Source of the DNA: Haladaptatus caseinilyticus
Lineage (GTDB): Archaea > Halobacteriota > Halobacteria > Halobacteriales > Haladaptataceae
Length of the DNA: 64,000 nt
Assembly: GCF_026248685.1 (NCBI RefSeq)
Contig: NZ_CP111042.1
Span: 62,001-126,000 of the forward strand
Direction of reading: 5' to 3'
In this document: piece by piece, positions 26,465 to 34,959 of the stretch
Position numbering within the stretch: position 1 is the first letter of the stretch
How the letters are laid out: every line of letters begins with the position of its first letter
The notes under the pieces: model-generated
What the model was told of the DNA's origin: nothing
Database searches by the model: none
The model's input: the letters and a program-made list of their open reading frames with translations, nothing else
Position numbers and translations under genes: made by a program

Positions 26465-28060
26465 CTACTTTCTGATGGCACAGCCAGGACGGTTTTCAGT
26501 CATCTCGCCTCCACAAACGGCAAATTCTCCGTTGACGAGGACGTGATCAATTCCCTTGGGATACCGTCGCGGATTTTCGAACGTGGCGCGACTCTCGACT
26601 CGAACGGGATCGAAGACGACGAGGTCAGCGTCCATCCCTGGTCGGATGACGCCCTTGTGGTCAAGACCCATCGCCCGAGCAGGGAGCGAGGTCATTTTGC
26701 GAATCGCTTCCTCCAGTGTGAGAAGATTCTTTTCGCGGACGTATGTCCCGAGAATGCGTGGATAAGAACCGTACACGCGTGGGTGCGGCTTCCCTCCGAA
26801 AAGCCCGTCCGTTCCAACGCATACCCGCTCAAACGAAAGGATTTCTTGCACGTCGTTCTCGTCGAGCATGTGTAGGGTTATGCTCACACTGAGTTCTTCC
26901 TCGACGAGGAGCTCACACACTGCATCGACCGGTTCAATATCTCGGTCGTTGGCGATTTCAGCGACGCTTGCCCCTTCGATTTCGATATTCTCCTCGCTTT
27001 CGACGTTCGCGATTACGACGTTGTCCCACCCGGAGAGTGCACCGATGTTCTCCCATCCGCTGATGCGCCACTCGGTGATATCTTGGCGAATCCGCTCGCG
27101 GGCATCGTCGTCGTTCAAATACTCGAGCGTTCCCTCCGGACCCTCCGCATGAACCCAAGGTGGGAGAACGGCCGATAACATCGTACTTCCCGCGGTGTAG
27201 GGGTACTGTTCGGCAGTAAAATCCACACCTCGTTCGCGTGCCGCTTCGATAAGCGACGTCGCCCGGTTCACCTTCCCGTGTTGCTCGGGGCCACCCATCT
27301 TGAAGTGTGAAAGATGCAGGGGAATTCCTTCTTCGGCCCCGATATCCACGAATTCGTCGAAGGCATCCCAAATCCATCTTCCTTCGCTCCGAATGTGAGC
27401 GACGAAGGGGCGTCCGTACGGTCCGAGTCGAGCAGCAAGTTCCTGAACCTCGTGTGTCCCGGCGTAGGTACAGGGAGTGTAAATAAGGCCAGTCGAGAAG
27501 CCAACGGCACCATCCTCCAGTGCCTCTGTCACTAAGTCGGCCATTTCCTCGAGTTCTTCGTCCGTCGGGTCGCGACTGTCCATCCCCAAGACGTTGAATC
27601 GAACCGTTCCATGCCCAACAAGAAGAGCGGTGTTTAGTGCTACTCCCGACTCCTCGACGGCGTCCAAGTAGTCGCCGACGCTGCCCCAACTCCACACCAT
27701 GTCCGTCTGTCCGGCGAGCGCCCCGAGTTGCTTCGCCCACTCCTCGGCGCCTCCTTCTCGATACATCGGTGCCATCGAAAATCCGTCTTGCCCGAGTATT
27801 TCGGTCGTGATTCCCTGTCGAACTTTCGGTGCGAGCGTTGGATCGTCGAATAGTTCGATATCAGAGTGAGAGTGCGTATCGACGAACCCTGGGCATACGA
27901 CGCGACCATCTGCAGTCAGCGTCGTCGTCGCGTCGATATCAGGATCAGTGGTACGGTAGATATCAGTAATTCTGTCATCAGTAACTCCAACCGCACCATG
28001 AAACCATGGGGCTCCTGTTCCATCCACGATTTTCGCATCCTCGATGAGGAGGTCAGTCAT
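26465..28060 (-). CDS. N-acyl-D-amino-acid deacylase family protein, paralogue 2
   Basis: 531 residues from MTDLLIEDAKIVDGTG. Same fold as paralogue 1: HSHSDIELFDDP at the first metal site, FVAHIRSEGRW, LHLSHFKMGGP, VCVGTDGLFGGKPHPR and LPARAMGLDHKG. The position of the NCG cysteine reads ILGQDGFSMAP, so the usual Cys metal ligand is Asp. Paralogue 3 has the same change. The two likely form a subfamily with altered metal ligation or substrate. Single gene with the island motif upstream at 28097-28115. The ATG chosen fits the conserved N-terminus; an upstream start adds 20 odd residues. Confidence 0.88.
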   Translation of the reverse strand: MTDLLIEDAKIVDGTGAPWFHGAVGVTDDRITDIYRTTDPDIDATTTLTADGRVVCPGFVDTHSHSDIELFDDPTLAPKVRQGITTEILGQDGFSMAPMYREGGAEEWAKQLGALAGQTDMVWSWGSVGDYLDAVEESGVALNTALLVGHGTVRFNVLGMDSRDPTDEELEEMADLVTEALEDGAVGFSTGLIYTPCTYAGTHEVQELAARLGPYGRPFVAHIRSEGRWIWDAFDEFVDIGAEEGIPLHLSHFKMGGPEQHGKVNRATSLIEAARERGVDFTAEQYPYTAGSTMLSAVLPPWVHAEGPEGTLEYLNDDDARERIRQDITEWRISGWENIGALSGWDNVVIANVESEENIEIEGASVAEIANDRDIEPVDAVCELLVEEELSVSITLHMLDENDVQEILSFERVCVGTDGLFGGKPHPRVYGSYPRILGTYVREKNLLTLEEAIRKMTSLPARAMGLDHKGVIRPGMDADLVVFDPVRVESRATFENPRRYPKGIDHVLVNGEFAVCGGEMTENRPGCAIRK

Positions 28061-28096
28061 GCACGTACCTTTCTGAGCATTGCAAAAAAACAGGCT

Positions 28097-28115
28097 ACCG
28101 CGTATGAACGGGGGT
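28097..28115. promoter_or_regulatory. Island operator/UAS motif before D-aminoacylase 2
   Basis: ACCGCGTATGAACGGGGGT inside a longer inverted repeat GCTACC (28094-28099) / GGTAGC (28113-28118). Near end 37 bases from the start codon at 28060, the same spacing as for D-aminoacylase 1. A T-run (28084-28090) lies at the TATA position. Confidence 0.6.
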
Positions 28116-28137
28116 AGCAATCCTATGCAAGCGGGAG

Positions 28138-29151
28138 TTAGCCGTCGTCGACAGCGTAGTGGAGTTTCGTCGTCGAGAGATTGCGCCCTGAAACGGGCAC
28201 GACGACGGTGCTTCCGGAAACGTTCATCTCTTGCACTGCACCGAGTGCGGCGGATGAGGCCCCTTCCACAATGAGCCGCTCGTTGGCGAACATCGTCCGA
28301 ATCGTCTTTTGAATAGTTTCCTCGCTCACGAGTCGCATATCGGCGAGGCGTTCACGCATGATCTCCGTGGTGAGCGCGAACGGAACACGTGAGGCGATCC
28401 CTTCGGCCATCGTGGTGACCTGTTCCCTGGGGTCGAGATGTCCTTCGTTAAAGGCACGATAGGTTGCATCCGCGCCCTCCGACTGGACACCGATGACTTT
28501 CGCATTCCCGAGTGCACCGACCGAGAGGCAATAGCCAGCAGCACTGCTTCCACCCCCGACGGGGCAGACAACCGTGTCAACTTCCGGGAGATCCTCCAGT
28601 ATTTCTAATCCGGCGGTACCGACGCCAGCGATAAGATCGGGTTCGTTCGCCGAGTGGACATACCGATAGCCCTCCTCTGCTGCACGCTCCTCGGCCCACT
28701 CTCGTGCGTCGTCGTAATCAGCACCGTGTTCGACGACAGTTGCACCGAACGTCTCCATCGCTGCGACCTTTTCAGGGTTCGGGTTTTCCGGAACTACGAC
28801 AGTCACTGGGACGTCGAACTCCCGTCCAGCGTACGCAACGGATTGACCGTGATTTCCCGTCGAAGCAGCGATGAGACCGGCATCACGGAATTCGTCTTCG
28901 AGTCGATGACCGATGGTGACGCCCCCGCGAACTTTGAACGCGCCTGTCGGGAGCGTATCCTCACGTTTCAGATACACATCTGCATCCGTCACATTGGAGA
29001 GGGTTTCGCTCCGAACGAGCGGCGTTCGTGGAAGATAGCGTCGCACGATGTTCCGCGCTTTGTATACATCCGCGGGTGTCGGGGCCGTAAGGTCGTGGTA
29101 CGGGAAAATGGTCGTTGCGTCGGGTGAGTCGATTGGGTCGTATTCGGTCAT
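28138..29151 (-). CDS. PLP-dependent threonine/serine dehydratase-like enzyme
   Basis: 337 residues of fold type II. PLP lysine in PTGAFKVRGG, substrate loop ASTGNHGQS, phosphate loop PVGGGSSAAG, LVEGASSAALGA-type end (IVEGASSAALGAVQEM). It would deaminate Thr/Ser to 2-oxo acids, or act on a beta-hydroxy D- or L-amino acid. No regulatory ACT domain, so it is a catabolic rather than biosynthetic type. The start overlaps the stop of the M20 hydrolase gene by 4 bases, so the two are one operon. Confidence 0.87.
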   Translation of the reverse strand: MTEYDPIDSPDATTIFPYHDLTAPTPADVYKARNIVRRYLPRTPLVRSETLSNVTDADVYLKREDTLPTGAFKVRGGVTIGHRLEDEFRDAGLIAASTGNHGQSVAYAGREFDVPVTVVVPENPNPEKVAAMETFGATVVEHGADYDDAREWAEERAAEEGYRYVHSANEPDLIAGVGTAGLEILEDLPEVDTVVCPVGGGSSAAGYCLSVGALGNAKVIGVQSEGADATYRAFNEGHLDPREQVTTMAEGIASRVPFALTTEIMRERLADMRLVSEETIQKTIRTMFANERLIVEGASSAALGAVQEMNVSGSTVVVPVSGRNLSTTKLHYAVDDG

Positions 29152-30392
29152 TGTTCGTCCCCGTCCGTTTTTGCCTTTTCAAGAACTGCATGGAGGAGTA
29201 CGTCCGCACCTCGAACCACGTCCGCCCATTCGGTGTATTCGTCTTCTGTGTGGCTGATCCCATCGACGCTGGGGACGAATATCATGCTCGTCGGGCAGAT
29301 CTCGTTTAGATAGTTTGCGTCGTGGCCTGCCCCGCTGACGATCCGCATATACTTCGTTCCGACCGCGTCGGCCGCCCGCTCAACGGTTTCGATACATTCG
29401 TCATCGAAGGGTTCGGCGTCGACACGCATGATCTCCTCGTACTCCATCTCGACGTTTTCTCGGTTGGCAGCGTGCTCGATTTCACGCTGTATCTGTTCTG
29501 TTGCGTGATCAACGATGTCGTTGTCGTAGGATCTGAAATCCAGAGTAAAATCGACCCGTTCGGGAATAACGTTAATCGAATTCGGATGCACGTCTATCGA
29601 TCCCACAGTCCCCACGAGGTCGTCACCACCGGTGCTCGTGATACGCCGAACCGATTCGATGACATCGCTCGTCGCGACGAGGGCGTCGTGGCGGAGATGC
29701 ATCGGCGTTGGCCCGGCGTGGTCTGCACTTCCAGTGAATGCAGCGTTCATCCACACGAATCCATAGACTCCCCCGACGACACCAACGCTCAGACCGCTTT
29801 CACTGAGCTGTGGTCCTTGTTCGACGTGCAGTTCGAAGTAACAATGAAGATCTCTTGGCTCACATGGCTCGTCTCCTTTGTACCCGATGCGTTCGAGTTC
29901 CTCACCGAACGTTTTCCCTTCTTTATCTTCTCGGGTGTACGCATATTCAAGGTCGAACTCGCCAGCGAAGACTCCACTCCCCAGCATATCCGGTTGGAAT
30001 CGTACTCCTTCTTCGTTGCTCCACGCGACTACCTCGATCGGCCGTTCCGTCTGAATACCGTCGGCGTTCAGCGTTTCGATGACTTCGAGTGCACCAAGGA
30101 CACCGATAACACCATCGTAGCGGCCACCATTGTACTGACTATCGATATGTGACCCAATCAGTACCGGATTGAGCGCATCGTTTGCACCGGCTCGGCGGGC
30201 AAAGAGGTTCCCCATCTCATCGACAGTCACATCGAGATTCGCTTCTTCGAACCACTCGACAAGTGTTTCTCGTGCCTCCTGATTCGCACTGGATAACGAC
30301 GGCCGGTTTACGCCGTCGCGGTTCGTCGCACCGATTTCGTTGAACGTGGTGAAACGTCTGCGGAAGCGCTCGTTAGATACTGTCAGTGACAT
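29148..30392 (-). CDS. M20 family hydantoinase/carbamoylase-type amidohydrolase
   Basis: 414 residues from MSLTVSNERFRRRF. Metal ligands GSHIDSQYNGGRYDG, WSNEEGVRF, HVEQGPQL, and a late GAGHDANYL. The dimerisation domain contains ADHAGPTPMHLR. This set matches N-carbamoyl-L-amino acid hydrolases, beta-ureidopropionases and allantoate amidohydrolases. In this setting it may release amino acids from N-carbamoyl or N-acyl forms, including N-acetyl-L-glutamate made by DgcA; this is inference. First gene of an operon with the dehydratase and divergent from D-aminoacylase 3 over a shared operator. Confidence 0.88.
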   Translation of the reverse strand: MSLTVSNERFRRRFTTFNEIGATNRDGVNRPSLSSANQEARETLVEWFEEANLDVTVDEMGNLFARRAGANDALNPVLIGSHIDSQYNGGRYDGVIGVLGALEVIETLNADGIQTERPIEVVAWSNEEGVRFQPDMLGSGVFAGEFDLEYAYTREDKEGKTFGEELERIGYKGDEPCEPRDLHCYFELHVEQGPQLSESGLSVGVVGGVYGFVWMNAAFTGSADHAGPTPMHLRHDALVATSDVIESVRRITSTGGDDLVGTVGSIDVHPNSINVIPERVDFTLDFRSYDNDIVDHATEQIQREIEHAANRENVEMEYEEIMRVDAEPFDDECIETVERAADAVGTKYMRIVSGAGHDANYLNEICPTSMIFVPSVDGISHTEDEYTEWADVVRGADVLLHAVLEKAKTDGDEQ

Positions 30393-30429
30393 CTGGTGTA
30401 GAATCGTATCCAAGGGTTTTGATTCCGCC

Positions 30430-30448
30430 ACCTCCCATGAAAGGAGGT
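30430..30448. promoter_or_regulatory. Shared island operator between divergent M20 and D-aminoacylase 3 genes
   Basis: ACCTCCCATGAAAGGAGGT, within the inverted repeat CACCTCC (30429-30435) / GGAGGTG (30443-30449). It is 34 bases from the ATG at 30482 and 38 from the ATG at 30392, so it could serve both. TATA-like TTATTTAG (30450-30457) follows for the plus-strand gene. This is the most symmetrical example. Confidence 0.65.
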
Positions 30449-30481
30449 GTTATTTAGCACGCGCATCCTCTCCGAACAGAC

Positions 30482-32101
30482 ATGGAAAATTGCATCGAAT
30501 TCAGAAACGCGAGAGTGTATGACGGTTCCGGTGGATCGTCGACCAAACGATGCATCCAAATCGCCGATGGGCGAATCAAGCGCGTTGGACGGGAACCAGT
30601 GGGGGACGGTCGGACGATTGATCTTTCGGGGGCTGCGGTCGCACCGGGGTTTATCGACATGCATGCTCACTCCGAACTCCGACTGTTCAACCACCCTAAC
30701 GCAAGTGAGAAGGTGTCCCAGGGGATTACGCTGGAGGTTCTCGGCCAAGATGGTATCAGCGTCGCACCGATTCCGCAAGGAACACGGGACGAGTGGGCCC
30801 GCCGACTCCAGTCACTTCTCGGTACGAAGGACGAATGGAATTGGAAATCTGTGGACGGGTTTCTAGATGCTCTCGAAGAACTATCACCGGCAGTCAATTG
30901 TGCATATTACGCCCCTCATGGGAACCTCCGGTCGATTGTGACAGGTTTCGAGAATCGGCCGCTCACCGATGACGAACTCGGTCGCATCTGTGACGTGCTC
31001 GACACGGCAATCGATGCCGGAGCGTTCGCCATGTCGAAGGGGATGATCTACCCGCCGAGTTCCTACGGACGTGACTCCGAACTCGAATCACTCGGTGAAA
31101 TTCTCGCTAGTCGCGACTCGTTTATGGTGTCACACGTATGGAACGAGAGCGACCGTGTCGTCGAATCGATCGACCGATTCGTCCGTCTCTGTGAGCGAGC
31201 GGGGTGTCAGCCCCACGTCTCGCACCTGAAGATTGCGGGCGAGGAAAACTGGGGACGGTCCGAGGAGATACTCTCCCTCTTCGACGACGCCAACGGACGT
31301 GGGGTACACGTCACGTTCGATCAATATCTTTGGACTGCTGGGAGTACGATGCTCACTGCGTTGCTTCCGCCGTGGACACGCACGGGGGAGACCAATGCGG
31401 TAACGAGGCGTCTGACCGATCCCGAAACTCGCGAGCGAATCCAAGCGGATATCGAGTCCGACGACGGAGAGTGGGAAAATTTGGCGAAATCAGCTGGGTC
31501 CTGGGATAACATTCTCATCACCGCTACCAACAGCGGACAGGCAGAGGGAAAAACGCTCGCGGAGCTATCCGTAGAACAAAACGCGAGTCCGGTCGATGCG
31601 ATGTGTGATCTTCTCGTCGAGGAAGACCTCGCCGTGACGATGGCCGATTTCGTCATGGACGACCTCGACATCGAACGATTTCTCGCGGACGAACGTGGAA
31701 CGATTTGTACGGATGGTATCTTTGGAGGCAAACCACACCCACGTGCCGTCGGTACGTACCCACGGCTCCTCGGCCGGTACGTCCGCGAAAGGGACTCACT
31801 ATCGCTCTCGACGGCTATCTACAAAGCAGCAGGTCACCCTGCAGACGTTCTTGGGCTTCCTGACAGAGGTCGTGTGTGGGAAGGTTACGTGGCTGATCTC
31901 GTCGTCTTCGATCCCCTGCAGGTGCAATCGAACGCGACGTATGACGACCCGATGGCCTTCGCAGACGGAATCAAACACGTCCTTGTCAATGGGGAGTTCG
32001 TTATCAAAAACGGTGTGCTGACTGGCGTTCGGTCAGGGAGTGTGCTCCGCTCGACTAATGAGTGGAATGGAACAAATCGCCCCGACCTTCGGAGTCGCTA
32101 A
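30482..32101 (+). CDS. N-acyl-D-amino-acid deacylase family protein, paralogue 3
   Basis: 539 residues. HAHSELRLFNHP replaces the HxHSD form at the first metal site, keeping both His. VLGQDGISVAP again has Asp instead of the canonical Cys; then SHVWNESDRV, VSHLKIAGEENWG, ICTDGIFGGKPHPR. It is closer to paralogue 2 than to paralogue 1. It would cleave N-acyl-D-amino acids or a related D-residue amide. Its only same-strand neighbours are distant; the next gene converges on it. Confidence 0.87.
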   Translation: MENCIEFRNARVYDGSGGSSTKRCIQIADGRIKRVGREPVGDGRTIDLSGAAVAPGFIDMHAHSELRLFNHPNASEKVSQGITLEVLGQDGISVAPIPQGTRDEWARRLQSLLGTKDEWNWKSVDGFLDALEELSPAVNCAYYAPHGNLRSIVTGFENRPLTDDELGRICDVLDTAIDAGAFAMSKGMIYPPSSYGRDSELESLGEILASRDSFMVSHVWNESDRVVESIDRFVRLCERAGCQPHVSHLKIAGEENWGRSEEILSLFDDANGRGVHVTFDQYLWTAGSTMLTALLPPWTRTGETNAVTRRLTDPETRERIQADIESDDGEWENLAKSAGSWDNILITATNSGQAEGKTLAELSVEQNASPVDAMCDLLVEEDLAVTMADFVMDDLDIERFLADERGTICTDGIFGGKPHPRAVGTYPRLLGRYVRERDSLSLSTAIYKAAGHPADVLGLPDRGRVWEGYVADLVVFDPLQVQSNATYDDPMAFADGIKHVLVNGEFVIKNGVLTGVRSGSVLRSTNEWNGTNRPDLRSR

Positions 32102-32120
32102 TCGATTGTGGATGGTGCTC

Positions 32121-33359
32121 TTATCGGCTTTCGGCGTTCGTTCGATAGCGATCGGTCACGTCACCGATGTCCGGTGCAATATACTCGACTTTTCCCCCGG
32201 CCTGCATCGCGCTATCGGAGTCTTTGAGCCCATTACCAGTCACGACCACGACCACTGACTCGCCTTCTTCGATGATTCCTTGATCGCGAGCTTTCCGAAC
32301 ACCGGCGACTGGCGCTGCACCGGCGGGTTCTGCATAGATCCCTTCCGTTCGTCCGAGAAGTGCCTCCGCACGGAGAATCTCTTCATCGCTCACGAGGACG
32401 GAGGTCCCACCACTGCGTTCGAGTGTCTTGCACGCCTTGAGGGTGTTTCGAGGTCGACCGACAGCGATGCTATCAGCGATTGTGTTCGCAACGTCGTTGA
32501 CGTCTTCGTGTTCGTGAAACATGTCGTGAATGGCACTGGCTCCCTTTGCCTGCACGCCGAGCATTTTCGGAGTTTTGTCGACGTATCCGAGCTCGTCGAA
32601 TTCGTGGAAACCCTTCCATCCGCCGTATATCGTACACCCATCGCCCATTGAGAAGACAACCCAGTCAGGGATATCATTGCGACATTGTTCGGCAAGTTCG
32701 TGGCCGACAGTGCGCTTTCCCTCGACTTGGAATGGATTTATCGCCGCGTTACGATTATACCACCCGAAGCGTTCAGTCACTTCCATGCTGAGATCGTATG
32801 CTTCGTCATAGGTACCTTCCACTCCGAGCACGTCTGCTCCGTAGACGAGCGGCTGTGCAAGTTTTCCACCCGGTGCATCACCTGGGACGAAGATACGGCA
32901 TTCTAACCCGGCGCGAGCGGCGAAGCCTGCGAGCGATGCAGCCGCATTTCCAGTCGACGCACAGGTAACGATATCGCGGTCGAACTCACGGGCTTTGGTC
33001 ACTGAAACTGACGTTGCGCGGTCTTTTAACACACCTGTGGGATTACGCCCATCGTCTTTCACGCGTATTTCGACCCCTAATTCGGCACCTAATCGATTTG
33101 CCTTGAGGAGGTCGGTTCCACCCTCACCGAGTGTAATTGGATCCGTCTCTTCGGAGACAGGGAGGAATGCTTGGTATTTCCACTGGGTGTTGATTCGCCC
33201 GTCAAGCGGCTCGTTGAACCGTTCGTCGATAATATCATAATCGTACTGAACCTCGAGTATCCCTTTGACACCCGCGTGGTTCGAGCATGTATAGACCACT
33301 TCCGATGGGTCATACTGTTCGCCGCAAAGTGTACACTCGACTGTCGTAACGTGATCCAT
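32121..33359 (-). CDS. Threonine synthase-like PLP enzyme
   Basis: 412 residues. The N-terminal rubredoxin-like Cys knuckle (CTLCGEQYDPSEVVYTC) is typical of archaeal threonine synthases. PLP lysine in NPTGVLKDRATS; CASTGNAAASLA and the C-terminal VVVVTGNGLKD complete the fold. Housekeeping threonine synthase converts phosphohomoserine to Thr. This copy sits among catabolic genes and carries the island motif, so it may act on another phospho- or beta-substituted amino acid. That is inference; the fold call is firm. Confidence 0.87.
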   Translation of the reverse strand: MDHVTTVECTLCGEQYDPSEVVYTCSNHAGVKGILEVQYDYDIIDERFNEPLDGRINTQWKYQAFLPVSEETDPITLGEGGTDLLKANRLGAELGVEIRVKDDGRNPTGVLKDRATSVSVTKAREFDRDIVTCASTGNAAASLAGFAARAGLECRIFVPGDAPGGKLAQPLVYGADVLGVEGTYDEAYDLSMEVTERFGWYNRNAAINPFQVEGKRTVGHELAEQCRNDIPDWVVFSMGDGCTIYGGWKGFHEFDELGYVDKTPKMLGVQAKGASAIHDMFHEHEDVNDVANTIADSIAVGRPRNTLKACKTLERSGGTSVLVSDEEILRAEALLGRTEGIYAEPAGAAPVAGVRKARDQGIIEEGESVVVVVTGNGLKDSDSAMQAGGKVEYIAPDIGDVTDRYRTNAESR

Positions 33360-33394
33360 ATCACTCCCTCGTACAATAGATAGGAGAATCCACC

Positions 33395-33412
33395 ACCCTG
33401 TATAGACGGTGT
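33395..33412. promoter_or_regulatory. Island operator/UAS motif before the threonine synthase-like gene
   Basis: ACCCTGTATAGACGGTGT, about 13 of 18 positions shared with the copy before D-aminoacylase 2. Near end 36 bases before the start codon at 33359. Confidence 0.5.
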
Positions 33413-33475
33413 CTGATTGTATCGAATCTGATTCGGTCGTGGTTACCCTAATCGACGTTCTTTTCTCGCTGATTA

Positions 33476-34201
33476 CTACACTTTTGGGCCAAGTAATTTT
33501 GCCTCTGCCTTCCGGAGATGTTCTAGAATCGTCGTTTTCGACAAATTAAGTTTGTCTGCAAGTTCACTCGCAGAGATCTCACGAGGCCACGTGTAGTAGC
33601 CGCTCTGTTGTGCCAATTCGAAGACTTCTCGCTGACGCTCTGAGAGGTAGTCTGTAGTATTGTACTTCGCCGATTCAGTATTCGGCGATTTCATCCCTTC
33701 GATAGTAATTTTGGCGTCCATCTCTTGACGAATCTCTTCTAAACGCCGCTGAATCATCGTTCGCGACTTGGAGATGATGACTGCCCAGTACTCATACCCG
33801 TTTTTGATTCTTATTTCTTCTTCTGGAACAAAACCTCGAGAAACGAACGCGTCATGAATGCTGTTTCGAGGGGCATACTCGACTAGAAGTTCTTCAGTTG
33901 CATTTCCCGCTGAGTGGGCCGGAACATTCGGATTAAAATAATCATTGATACGCTTTACCACGTCCGTAAGATTTGATTCCTCGATTTCGGCCACCAACTC
34001 GTCGATTTGCTCCGTCCTATCTGCATACGCTGTCAGCCGAGCGCTCACGCGCCCGTCATAGTGGTAGACACCGTGTGCGATCAACCCAGCATCAACTGCG
34101 TCTGTCGTCTGAAGTGTCCAACAGTTGGGATGCCATATTTTGAGTGTGAGTTGTGTCGTCCGGGCTGATTCGGATGGTGTGTGATTGGTTGTCTCTCCCA
34201 T
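33476..34201 (-). CDS. Bat-like HTH regulator (HTH_10)
   Basis: 241 residues. The C-terminal ~60 residues form the bacterio-opsin-activator type HTH: YLSERQREVFELAQQSGYY, EISASELADKLNLSKTTILE, HLRKAEAKLL. The N-terminal part (WHPNCWTLQTTDAVDAGLI …) is a Bat-type ligand or effector domain without recognised cofactor motifs. Such proteins bind just upstream of TATA boxes in haloarchaea. It ends the D-amino acid island and is the best local candidate to bind the motif repeated in the island's promoters. Its own AT-rich promoter (34250-34310) lacks that motif. Confidence 0.87.
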   Translation of the reverse strand: MGETTNHTPSESARTTQLTLKIWHPNCWTLQTTDAVDAGLIAHGVYHYDGRVSARLTAYADRTEQIDELVAEIEESNLTDVVKRINDYFNPNVPAHSAGNATEELLVEYAPRNSIHDAFVSRGFVPEEEIRIKNGYEYWAVIISKSRTMIQRRLEEIRQEMDAKITIEGMKSPNTESAKYNTTDYLSERQREVFELAQQSGYYTWPREISASELADKLNLSKTTILEHLRKAEAKLLGPKV

Positions 34202-34361
34202 GGTATTCTATCGCAATTTAATCCAGTATAACATTTTCGTTCAAACAGTTGATTCATAATATAATCTATATGGTTTATTATATATAATAAAATACTATTA
34301 TCGACTGTCTCTCGAAATAGCCTCTTGACTCTGTTCTCGTTGAACTATTGCACCTCGTAGG

Positions 34362-34646
34362 TTAGAACCGCAAAAACATCGCCAAGTTTCTGCATGCTAG
34401 CCAGTTTAGGGACGAGATGGTAATCTCACGCGATAATAGTGGCGCACCTGAAGCGAGCGTGACGGGAGCAACGTTGAGAATGATCTCGTCAAGTAGACCG
34501 TGATCATAGAATTGCCCGACAAGATCACCCCCACGGACAAGCCAGATGTTCTTGCCGTCCGCCACCGTTACCATCTCTGCATGGACGGGCGTAACATCAC
34601 CCTGCACGAAGTGTTTGTACACGGGGGTGGTAAATTCGTTCATCAC
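34362..34646 (-). pseudogene. C-terminal remnant of a RibD/dihydrofolate-reductase-family protein
   Basis: 94 residues starting within the fold. GKNIWLVRGGDLVGQFYDHG and LLDEIILNVAPVTLASGAPL match the end of RibD_C-type reductases, but the first ~90 residues (including the NADPH-binding start) are missing. The ATG at 34646 probably is not the native start. Just upstream lies a perfect hairpin. The end (SLNWLACRNLAMFLRF) also looks altered. Confidence 0.65.
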
Positions 34647-34651
34647 CTTCT

Positions 34652-34668
34652 ACCGGGTGTAACCCGGT
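34652..34668. other. Perfect short hairpin at the broken edge of the reductase remnant
   Basis: ACCGGGT (34652-34658), loop GTA, ACCCGGT (34662-34668). It coincides with the point where the reductase homology is cut, so it could mark a recombination or insertion site; a terminator is the alternative. Confidence 0.4.
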
Positions 34669-34903
34669 TCTTAAGCAAACGGTGAAGAGCAGCCTTCTAC
34701 CGCAAAAATACTTTAATAACAAGTTTACTTCCAAGTAGTCGAGTTGTCTTTCTCATCTCCGTCCTCCAGAGTTGTTCAACCGCCAACCCTGATGGTGGTT
34801 TCTTCGGCTGTGTCCGTGGCGGTTGAGACCCGATCGGGGTGATGAACGAGTTCACCCGCTCCAGGTTTCCGGGGAAGGTTGCTCGTCGCACCGAATCGGG
34901 CAT

Positions 34904-34936
34904 GGACCCGCCGAGGGAGTCGAACCCTCGTGATGA
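34904..34936 (-). other. tRNA 3'-end-like segment (T arm)
   Basis: On the minus strand GAGGG-TTCGACT-CCCTC forms a canonical 5-base T stem with 7-base T loop, followed by GGCGGGTCCA. No matching acceptor 5' half, D arm or anticodon arm is present. It may be the scar of integration into a tRNA gene, or chance. Confidence 0.3.
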
Positions 34937-34959
34937 CCGTCACGGGTTTCGTAGGACGA

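Noticed and set aside
29322-30152. 276-residue plus-strand frame opposite the M20 hydrolase
   Set aside because: It lies wholly antisense to a well-supported M20 gene and has atypical Phe/Val/Arg composition.
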